From Rhabditophanes sp. KR3021 (Eukaryota; Nematoda; Chromadorea; Rhabditida; Alloionematidae), in contig CAUJLY010000003.1 of NCBI GenBank assembly GCA_963281155.1, forward strand, positions 2,728,001-2,792,000: a stretch of 64,000 nt of DNA, in the 5' to 3' direction. Under the pieces are notes generated by a model, which searched no databases, had not been told where the DNA came from, and saw only the letters and a list, made by a program, of their open reading frames with translations. Below are positions 45,536 through 55,243 of this stretch, one piece after another. The translations under genes and the position numbers were made by a program. Position 1 is the first letter of the stretch. Every line of letters starts with the position of its first letter.

Positions 45536-48263
45536 ATGATGCAGGTTTTAATAAGGTAAAATATTTTTTTTTATTTATATTCATCACAACTTTAGGTGTA
45601 TATTGGTATTAACGTTTTTCAAAACTACCTCATCGCAAGAAACTTCAACTGTATTAAAAGGTCCGTTAACGAATCATTTCATTGATTGGTTAGTTGCCCA
45701 TGGCTATGAATCAGAAAACTTCGAAAGATCAGACATAGGACCGAACGGTTCATTTGGTGGAAAACTTAGAAATAATGAGCACATAAAGCATGAACCAGTC
45801 ATTTTTTTGCATGGTACCGGAGATGCTGCCCTACATACTCAAGCACCTGCAGCAACTGGCTGGTCTCGATCAATTCAGTATTTCCTTGAACAAAACTATA
45901 CCTCTGCTGAATTGTATTCAACAACATGGGGAGATACTTGGGGATCAGGAAATATGCTAGATTCTTACAATATCATGCATACTTGTGGAAACTTAATTTC
46001 ATTAAGAAAGTTTTTTGAGGCAGTTTTGAAATATACCAAGGCTAGAAAGATCGACGTTATCGCTCATTCTGTAGGAGTAATGTTTGCCAGAAAAGTTATA
46101 AAAGGAGGAACTTTGATTGGAACTGATGGAAATTGCACTCTTGGACCACCTTTAACAGGCAGAATCGACACGTTCTTGGGAATCTCAGGGCCTAACTATG
46201 GGCTCTGCCTGTGCCAGATGGCGATCGGTGCACAATGCAATCCGATTGACGGAATTTATCCAGGTTTTTTGCCTCGGAGGGGGGATTATTCAAATTTAAA
46301 AGTTATGATACCATTGTGTCTACAGCGATTAAACTATATTCTGCAATAGATAAAATTAATAATAAAAGGGATATTAAACAGGTATTAGACACTTTAACTA
46401 GGGCAAACAAAAATAACTTTAATTAGGGCAAACAAAAATAATAACTTTCTAAAAATATGTTTAAAAATGTGTTAAAAATATGTTTAAGAATATGTATGTT
46501 ATATAATATATGGTTCACAATATGTTTTTAAAAAAATCAGTATGCATGGATTCGTAAATTTGTTGAAGAACCCGTTCTGAAATTCCATCAACCAGATTAG
46601 GAATACACCTTTTCGAGACTTCTTTATCATTTCCTTGCAGGCGTCCTATCCCTAACCAAATGAGATTTTAACTTTCCACATAAGAGCGTTAATTAATGTA
46701 AACCTATTTTGACACTTATAAACATAGTACAAAAAATATTTTTGTATCACTTGTGGTCTTCCCTTATTAGTCATCCTAGCAAGCGAGCCCCTTAAACCCT
46801 TAATTTTATGAATATGCCACTAGATTCAGTTTTTCTAGCTCTACTAACTGGTGCAACAGTTTGTTAGAAATACAGTTTAAGACTCACTCCCGAAGTAAGT
46901 CTGTGAAAAGTCAAGGTTTGTGACAACTTACCCCTATGCCCTTGGAGCAATATGTATTTTATAAAAATTCTGTTAATGCAGTTTGAAAGCCGCAGTATCT
47001 AACTCCCACCTCTTTTTTGTTGATTTCTTCAACTTTTTGAATCATCCCCATAAATTCATTGACAGCCACATCTGATTCAATACATTTTTTATCCAAATTG
47101 CTTTTAATAATACAATCATGATAAAATATCAATGTTTTGTATTATTTCTTGGCTAGTAAAGTATGAACGATATTATCAAATGATTTTGGTTTAATAAAAT
47201 GGGTTCTTTATTATAAATTAATAAAGTTTAAAACAATTTTTCTTTAACTTGATGCTTTTCTTTAATTCATTTTTATGAGTACATGCTTTTAGACATCTTT
47301 TTAAAATAAGTTTATATATTTGGTTTATTTTAAAAAATAATGTCCATTTACAGAAGTTGATTCATGTATTTTTATTTAAGAAATTTATTAAAATTGTAAT
47401 AGCAGTTAGATTTTAGACATTTGAATAATTAAGTTGATTAGTATACTAAAACAAATGTTATTATTTTAAACTTTAAATTATATGTCACAATAACTTAGTT
47501 GTTATAGTGTTAGACTGAAGATCTAATGTTCATGATTCGACCCTTGCCGTGCATGTTTTTTAAAATTTATAAATTAAGAAAAGAAAAAAAGAGAAATTTT
47601 TTTATTTACTTCATACAATATTTACAAAACAAAAAATAGAACAAATAAAAAACAAAAAAACAACAATAAATACACCACCAGCCAAAAACAATGCTCTGTA
47701 ACTTCCCTCACTTTCAACAATCTCTCCAAACATCATTTGATAAGAGTATTTAAGTTATTAAAATATTTATATCGTGTGGGTTATAGTATTTCTTCTTGTA
47801 CAACACATAAAATTACGCTAGTTAGCAAAAAATATATACTTTAAAGTAATATTCAATTATTAATACCCTGTGTTTTAGGCTATACTTGTGACGACCAAAT
47901 GCTGTGTATGTGTAAGTATTAAAAACCATGTTGTTCTTGACTCATCAAAATACCCATTAGAGAAAACTAATTAGTTAATTACATCATTTAATTTCAGATC
48001 CTTCTGGTGATTGTAAACAAAAAAACTATTCTACTTTTTTGGAAAACTTAAATAAAGACCCAACGAGAGAAGGAGATCATGTTTATGCAATGTGGTCAGA
48101 TGTAGATGAAGTTTTGGCTTATAAAGGATTGACATGGGGTAAACCAACTAGTAGAATACCGAACATGAATGGAAGATGGGTTTCTGATAGGAATGGACAT
48201 GTAGCAATGAAAGATTTAACAGAATTAAGGCAATTTGAAGCTGTCGTTCATCATTCCATTTAG
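45536..48263 (+). CDS. Secreted class-2-type triacylglycerol lipase
   Basis: Exons 45536-45555, 45596-46263, 47879-47911 (33-nt micro-exon) and 47998-48263 join in phase to give 328 aa. The first two exons together make a signal peptide (MMQVLIRCILVLTFF). The body matches the lipase class 2 family (PF01674 type, expanded as LIPS proteins in nematodes): DIGPNGSFGGK, PVIFLHGTGDAA, a nucleophile elbow IAHSVGVMFA (AHSxG), ISGPNYGLC, CNPIDGIYPG, and at the end YAMWSDVDEVLAYKG with a final His-rich HHSI. It should hydrolyse ester lipids outside the cell. The donor of exon 2 (GGTTTTTTG) is weak; the micro-exon is needed to restore the family's YPG...C...FL order. Intron 2 is 1.6 kb and holds an antisense coding remnant and a tRNA-like sequence. 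Confidence 0.82.
46391..46440. repeat. Short tandem repeat (about 25 bp x 2) in lipase intron 2
   Basis: ACTTTAACTAGGGCAAACAA AAATA occurs twice in a row with one T/C change. A looser AAAATATGTTTAA repetition follows to about 46,520. Confidence 0.75.
46540..47130 (-). pseudogene. Antisense coding-like remnant in lipase intron 2
   Basis: On the minus strand, about 47130-46960 reads FYHDCIIKSNLDKKC, then SDVAVNEFMGMIQKVEEINKKE and VGVRYCGFQTALTEFL before a stop. About 46660-46545 reads GRLQGNDKEVSKRC, IPNLVDGISERVLQQIYESMH. Amino-acid composition and length are unlike random AT-rich frames. I do not recognise the protein. Stops and frame changes between the pieces suggest a decayed gene, though an intact nested gene with introns cannot be excluded. 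Confidence 0.4.
47484..47554 (+). pseudogene. tRNA-Phe(GAA)-like sequence, degenerate; possible SINE head
   Basis: An anticodon arm TTAGA-CTGAAGA-TCTAA (47510-47526, five perfect pairs, anticodon GAA) is preceded by TAACTTAGTTG, an A-box-like D-arm with ACT/AGT pairing, and followed by GATTCGACCC, a B-box-like T-loop. T-stem and acceptor stem do not pair, so it is unlikely to be a working tRNA. A strongly A-rich stretch follows to about 47,670, as in tRNA-derived SINEs. It is in lipase intron 2. Confidence 0.6.
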
Positions 48264-48727
48264 TTTCTTTATGCCATAATAAAATAATATATAGTTTGGT
48301 ACTGTTTTGCACCAAGTAACTGATCTATTTCCCTTAAATAAACATTCTATGTATGTCAACGAACGCGATTAAAATAACCAGAGCATGTTTTATAAATTAG
48401 TTATGGGAAAGTGCGTAGTCAGTGCTTAATTAAAAATGAAATTAATGGTAGAATCGAAGTTTCATTAAAATCTTTCTTTTTGCTCGCTAGCGAGCCGTTG
48501 TTAAATAATATCTCTCCGTACTTATTATAACTACCAAGTAGATTACCCGTGTGTACGTACTAATCACTAAGGGTGTTAACTGATTACAAGTGTTTTATCA
48601 CTTTATTCTATTTTTTACTAATCATTTACTATCTACTACTTCAAAAGTAATAATAAGACTTTCCTCGGTACCTTGTATTGTCACTGTAATCATATATGTA
48701 ATATAATGGCAACTGCGGCTCAAGTTA
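48264..48727. other. Intergenic between lipase and LINE remnant
   Basis: About 460 bp without a visible gene; lipase 3' signals (AATAAAATA near 48,279) are present. Confidence 0.5.
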
Positions 48728-50440
48728 AAAGAATGAAAATTGGAACTTCCAATTGGCGATAGATGAATAAAAAGTCTAGAGTATGAACTGATTAAGGAAT
48801 GTTTAGGTAAAGAAATTAACATTTTGGCACTAACGGAAGTAAGACAGAAGAATACACGTGCTACTACTAACAAATCAAAATGGGTGACATGGCGCATGGA
48901 GAATCGGAAAAAGGCCATGCTGGTGTCGGTCTCTTATTTATTGGTGACAATATTGAACTGTTAGAGTGGAATATGGAAGTAAGAATGGGATACGCAAGAA
49001 TTAGAGTGAATAAAAAAGAAGAATGAGTTATTGGAGTGGCTTATGCCCCTATTAGTGCTGCAAATGAAGATCTCAAAGGTTTATTTTATGATGACTTGTT
49101 CAAATATTTCAATAAGCACATGGCGTCCAACTCAACCTCAACTTTATCTATATTTCTCGAGGATTTCAATGCACAAGTAGGAAATGATAAAGACTTGTTT
49201 CATGGTGGATATTACTATGGCGAAGAGAATTCAAATGGCTCTCGTCTAAGAAACTTTTGCCACGAATTCGAATTGTTTAACACTTCCACTTTCTTTCCTA
49301 AACGCAATCATTTAAAAGAGACATGCAAAAAAGCTGAAGCGTCATCATTGGCCAAAAATGGCATCAAACAACTGGACTACATTCTATGCTCCAAAAGATG
49401 GCTATTTCATGATGTGTCTGCTATTTCTCACCACAAATTTAACCCTACTAGGAGTGATCATAGGTTGCTTTGTGGAACTACATCACCAAACTTTAACTCG
49501 AAAATTGACAAGAAACGCTATTACTATCAGAAGAAATGGAGACCCGGTCACAATCTAATCATTGAGAAGGAAGCTCCCAAAGCTTTTGATGGTTGGCTGA
49601 GAAAGAAACTGTTCGTGGGAAACATGAATCAAGACTATAGAAGTCTGTTAAAAGTCCTTCGGAATTGGAAAGCTACTGCTGAACAAGAATACCTAAAAGA
49701 AAGTAGATATACTGAGTCAACAAGACTACTCTTTGAAAAAGAGAAAACACTTGCTGATGAAAAGAGTTGAAATCTGCCGGAAGAACTAGATTGATAGTTG
49801 AGTTGTACTTACTGAGAAAGACCTTAAGAATACAGACCTCTTTTGATTTGAATAACTTCAGGAAAAAGAAGTTGGTGGAAGCTGTTCAAAACCGAAATCT
49901 ATCACAAAAGCTAAGAGGAAACTTATCGATGGGTATGATATCTCATTGGCATAGATAAAAAGTCAATTGAAACGTTTATAGAGATTTATATGGCTTAACT
50001 GGTCACGATGCGAAGCTTATTAAATCATCTAAAAATCAATTCAAGAAGCTGAACAGTAATTGGGATGAAATCGCAAGTAGAGCTAGAGCAGCTTATCACA
50101 AAACAAAAGAACTGTTTAGATCAGTGAAGGATGACTCTAAGGCTTACATCTACAAAATGATTATCAGACCTTCTATGACATATGCTGCTCAAACTTGGAT
50201 CCTTAACATAGCTGTCATGAAGTCACTTGCCACTACTGAAAGGACCATCCTAAGAAGAATCTTCAAGATTAGATGATGGGATGAGGAAAAACAAGAGAAG
50301 ATGCACAATAAGGAGCTGTATGGCATCAGAAGGGCCATTCCAATTGAAAAATTTCTTGTCCAACTACAATCAGGATATATTAGTCATCAGTTGAGAAACG
50401 ATAGAAGTGGAAAAGATTACCTCAACTGTTAGAAAACAGT
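48728..50440 (+). mobile_element. RTE-like non-LTR retrotransposon remnant (internally deleted)
   Basis: The left part encodes an apurinic endonuclease domain in two frames with stops: INILALTEVRQ, GHAGVGLLFIGD, IGVAYAPISAANE, FLEDFNAQVGND, NGSRLRNFC, NTSTFFPKRNHLKET, QLDYILCSKRW and SDHRLLCG. These are the ordered motifs of RTE-type and craniofacial-development-protein-2-like endonucleases. The right part (about 50,080-50,400) reads KMIIRPSMTYAAQTWI and ERTILRRIFKIR, matching the C-terminal end of such polyproteins. The central reverse-transcriptase catalytic region is missing, so the element is dead. No poly-A tail or target-site duplication could be defined by eye. Confidence 0.78.
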
Positions 50441-51533
50441 TATTAAATAATATTTTTGTTCATTATGTATATATTGTAACTTTTGTACTTGTATGTGATT
50501 CGGGTAATAAAATAAATCGAAGTTTCGTTACTAGCTTGTTGTCTAAAAAAATATTTGTTTATTTTTACTTCATTCATAAATTAATAGTAAGAAGTACGCA
50601 AGTAGTATTTAATTAGTGATGGGAATGAAGTTATGTGACTAATTTGTTGCCTTAAAAATTTATTTATTATTGTATTTGATATAAGAAAGTGAATCATGCA
50701 GTAAAGTACGATTACACAAATTTGTAATAGTGTGAGATTGTGCACGCTATTACTTCTTTAACGAAAGTTTTTAAATTTTGCCGAGTAGATTTGTATACTT
50801 AGTGTATATTGCACATTCTACATTTTCGTTTATTTTATTTGCATTGATTTCCTTATTTATTCCTACATCAATCACTTTTGATCATAAAACTCATTATGGC
50901 CGCATCCAACTTCCACCCACAAAAAAGACTTCCGCAACAACCTAAAAAAAATTTCTATCGCACGCGGCCAGTTGCGTCCAAAATAGTAGTCTCTCTTTTG
51001 AACATCACTTTAATTTCTCTATCTATTTATATTTACTTGTACCCTCATCTTGGCATAAACTTTTTGACTTTGCCAGTTATCCTCTGTGATTGTGTATATC
51101 GTTCTATTGTTGGGCGCTATATAATAAATAATTCGTTGTGCTAGAGACCTTTAAAATCCTTTTAACCAGGCATTTAACTATCTTCTACTCAACAGCCTTT
51201 AATTCCCTTTGCTAAATAATGGTGATCAATGTTTTAAATGTTTTTGTGCCTATCACCTACGCTTTATTTTCGCCCGGTGAGTATTTATTTGTCTGCTACT
51301 TTGATGTTACTTTTGTCGATCCATTTTTATTCCGATACTTTCTGCCAATACACACAATAACTATACTAAAAATATACATATCCCACAAACTATAATTGAT
51401 AATCCCAAAGTTTCTTGATTATAATTGAACTGTCACACAAATTTATAACCCCTAAACTATTATTGATAACAATGCTAACTATTTAAACAATTCGAACTGT
51501 GATTAAAATTTAATTTACATAATTTTAGACAAA
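50441..51533. other. Region upstream of integrin beta with a possible 5' exon
   Basis: A frame at 50896-51141 (81 codons from ATG, MAASNFHPQKRLPQQPKK then two hydrophobic stretches) has no recognisable features. At 51219-51276 an ATG is followed by 19 hydrophobic codons and a CG|GTGAGT donor; it can splice in frame to the acceptor AATTTTAG at 51521-51528 just before the integrin beta ATG. This may be an alternative first exon. Confidence 0.35.
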
Positions 51534-54500
51534 ATGTCCAAATTATGGACGTACCTAGTATTTTTAATATTCCTAATAGGATATTTGAATGCTGAAGACT
51601 GGTCTTCATCTGGCTATGATGGACATTTTCTTGCAACTGAAGAAAATTTTGCTTGCCGAAACCTTCCTGCTGAAAACTATACATGTGCATCATGCATCCA
51701 ACAACATGAATCCTGTGCTTGGTGTTCATTCACTGACTTTGATTCCAACAATCAATATCCTCGTTGTGATAATGTCAAAAGGCTAGAAGAGCATGGTTGT
51801 CCACAAAATGAAATTGAATTTCCTATCAAGAAATACGAAGTCATTGAAGATAAACCTTTGTCGAATGAAAGACATGTTGATGATAAACACGAAGAAGATG
51901 CTGTTCAATTGAAGCCACAGGAAGTTGAAATCGTCATTAGACCAACTTCCAAAGTAAGATTCGAAGTTACCTACAAACAAGCTTTGGATTATCCAGTTGA
52001 TTTATACTACCTTATGGATTTGTCCTACTCTATGAAAGATGACAAACAGAAATTATCTGAGTTGGGTGACTTGTTGTCTAGTAGAATGAAAAGTATTACG
52101 AGAAACTTCAGATTAGGCTTCGGATCTTTTATCGACAAAAAATTGATGCCATTCGTTGATCCCAGACCGGAAAAGCAAATTTCTCCCTGCGCAGAACCTT
52201 GTGCCGAACCGTATGGTTTCAAAAATCAAATGAAATTGACTCAAAATACAAATAGATTTTCCAAGGAAGTTCAGGAAGCTTTAATTAGTGGTAATTTAGA
52301 TGCTCCAGAAGGAGGATTCGATGCTCTAATGCAAGCATTGACTTGTGATAGATCTATCGGATGGAGAGAACGTGCCAGAAAGATGATTGTATTTTCAACC
52401 GATGCTGGGTTTCATTATGCCGGAGATGGTCGTTTAGCTGGTCAGTATTCCTTTTTAAATAACTTCATCTAATTGTATTTCATTTTAGGTAATACGAGAA
52501 AACAATTAAAATTTAAAATTAACGGCTTTATTTGCAAGAGTGGTAAATAGTAAATAGTAGTTAAGTGATATGCTTTAGAGGCAAATATATTTTCTGAAGG
52601 ATAATTTTTGATTTTGAGAAGTAGTCATCTTCGCCAATAATTGGCTTAGGAATATGCTTGAGAAACAACAGATTCATCCATTCATTTAGTCTGCCAAAAC
52701 CAAGAATCTAAAGTCAGTATCAGCTTTGTACCCCACAATCATGCCCAATTTTTAATATAATCCGTGCTTTAACTTGTGTTTCATAACTATCAAATTAAGT
52801 TGAGATAGTTTATAAATGAACAAGCTAATTTACTCACTAAAAAAAGATCTCCCAATATCTTATTGAACACAACATCTATTTTATATTATTAATCATTAAC
52901 GACCTTTTCAGGTTTGGTTACTCCAAACGACGGGCAATGCCATTTGAATGATGATGGCTTCTATACTAAGAGTTTGGAACAAGACTATCCTTCTATTGCA
53001 TTACTTCATCAAAAGACTAAGGAAAAGAAGGTTAATTTGATTTTCGCGGTTACTGAAACACATAAGAACCTGTACAGACAACTGTCAGAAGCTCTCCCTG
53101 ATATTTCATCCTCAGTTGGTGTTTTAGCAGATGACTCCTCCAATATTGTCCAATTGATCGAAGAGGAGTATAATAAAATCTCAGAAAAGATCATCATGGT
53201 TGACAACGTTAATGCTAGTTCGGGTTTAAAAATTAGTTACAGATCTAAATGCTTGAATGGAAAAGAATTGACTGACACCAATGTTTGCGATAATATCAAA
53301 GTTGGAGATGAAGTCACATTCGAAGTTACCTTGGAAGCAGTCAAATGTGTAGATAAAAGAGACTTTGAATTGCTAATTGGGCCATCTGGGTTGGAAGACA
53401 CCCTTAAAGTTAATGTTAAGGTTTTGTGTGATTGCGACTGCCAAGAGACTCCAATAAAGAATAGTCCTCTCTGTAATGGTGGAACATTAGCTTGCGGCAT
53501 CTGTACATGCTTACCTGGCTTTAGTGGAAAAGATTGTGGATGTAAAGTAGGAGACATTGGATCACTTGCCCTAGAAAATAAATGTAAGATGACACCAGAT
53601 TCTTTACCTTGTTCCGGCAAGGGAGACTGTCATTGTGGCAAGTGCTCATGCTTTAGCCGTGAAAATATAAATGAAAGAATTTATGGGGAGTTCTGTGAGT
53701 GCACAAACTATGATTGCCCAAGACACGACAGAAAACTGTGTAATGATCACGGAACTTGTAATTGTGGAGTTTGTAAGTTTTATTTAAAAAAATTATAATT
53801 AAATTGTTCTTAAAAATGTGAGCATCAAGTATCACTAATTTTCTGAATATTTAGGTGAATGTATCGAGGGATTCTCTGGAAAGGCATGCGAATGTCCAAC
53901 TTCAGTTGACACGTGCATGGGAGACAACGGATTAATTTGTTCCGGCCATGGAGTAAGTTAAATTAAAATTATTGACATTATGATCCTTTAGGAATGTTTA
54001 TGTGGAAAATGTGTTTGTCACGATACTGATACCGGTGGAAAATATTCTGGTCCCGTGTGTGACATTTGCCCAACTTGCCCAACCAAATGTGTTGAATATA
54101 AGCCATGTGTAATGTGCCAGCAATGGCAAACTGGACCATACAATGAAACCAAGTGTGATGATTGCCCCTTTACCGTTATTCCAGTAAAAGAATTGCCTGT
54201 TTTAAATGTTACCGAATATGAAAGTCAAGAGTGTCAATTCGTCGACACCTCAGATGATTGTACTTTTTATTTTACTTATTACACGGATGGGAAAGACAAC
54301 TTAACTGTTTGGGTCAAAGAACAAAAAGATTGCCCAAGTCCATTCCCTGTTTTAGTTGTTGTATTGGCCGTAATCGCCGGAATTGTATTACTCGGTCTTT
54401 TGTTAATTTGTTTGTGGAAATTACTTACTGTTCTCCATGATCGCCGTGAATATGCTAAATTCGAACAAGAACGTTTGTTGGCACAATTCGGAGCCAATGA

Positions 54501-54567
54501 AAATCCAATCTTCGTCCAAGCTACAAGAACATATGCCAATCCTGTCTACGCAGGTCGAAACAATTAG
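51534..54567 (+). CDS. Integrin beta subunit
   Basis: Exons 51534-52440, 52912-53772, 53855-53952 and 53992-54567 give 813 aa. A signal peptide (LVFLIFLIGYLNA) precedes a PSI domain (CRNLPAENYTCASCIQQ, CAWC). The beta-I domain begins near residue 155 with the MIDAS DLSYSMKDD and contains LGFGSFIDKK, PEGGFDALMQA and FSTDAGFHYAGDGRLAG. Cysteine-rich EGF repeats fill residues ~470-650. One TM segment (FPVLVVVLAVIAGIVLLGLLLIC) leads to a canonical tail with HDRREYAKFEQER and two phosphotyrosine-binding sites, NPIF and NPVY, for talin and kindlin. The partner alpha gene lies tail-to-tail 676 bp away. Intron 1 (471 nt) carries an antisense coding-like fragment. The beta subunit pairs with alpha at the cell surface for matrix adhesion. 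Confidence 0.96.
52567..52715 (-). pseudogene. Antisense coding-like fragment in integrin beta intron 1
   Basis: The minus strand is open for ~45 codons reading LGFGRLNEWMNLLFLKHIPK, then IIGEDDYFSKSKIILQK and LPLKHIT before a stop. Composition resembles protein rather than AT-rich noise. No family is recognised and no similarity to families A or B was noticed. Confidence 0.3.
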
Positions 54568-55243
54568 CTGCTTTAATAACAAAACAAATACGGAGTTTTA
54601 AGTAAAGCATCTTAATAATTAATATAATTTTTTCTTTTCTTTTTAATAATAATTTTATCCACCCCTGCCAATTTTCATTGACTTGATGATCTAAATACTT
54701 AATAGTTTGCAATTGTATTTTATAAGCCTTAATTAATAAAAAATTGACTCAGCATCACATAAACATTTAGTGTAACATTATACTATACATATCTTATATA
54801 AACTTTCTACTATACATATCTTATATAAACTTTCTACTATACATAACTTAATTAAATATGTATACATTTCTTATTTCCACTTTTTATTATCCTTTATTAT
54901 ATCGTTTTAGTTTAGGTTAAACACTCATAAATTTAACTTTGCTCGAATGTTGCCGAACAACTGCTGTTTTAAATAAATATATACACAAGTAAACTTGAGA
55001 TATCTCTTTCACATCCCACTCAAAAGTATCTCTTCACATCCAAATATTTATTATTATTTTATTTATTATTTGTTAAAGCTAAAAAATTAAAATACAATGG
55101 CAAAGGCACGAAATAAATCTATCCGAAACAAAAAATGTATATTTTATTATTAACCCATTAGCACACACATTCTTTTCTTGATGTGAACAAAGTTGTCTTT
55201 ACACACATGTTTTTGTTAATGTGAGCAAAAATTGTTTTTATTA
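54568..55243. other. Convergent 3' region between integrin beta and alpha
   Basis: 676 bp separate the stop codons of the two integrin genes. It contains the 27-bp repeat at 54781-54850 and AT-rich 3' UTR sequence with AATAAA (beta, about 54,736) and TTTATT (alpha, minus strand). No gene. Confidence 0.6.
54781..54850. repeat. 27-bp tandem repeat, 2.6 copies
   Basis: TACTATACATATCTTATATA AACTTTC at 54781-54807 is repeated exactly at 54808-54834 and partly at 54835-54850. Confidence 0.92.
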
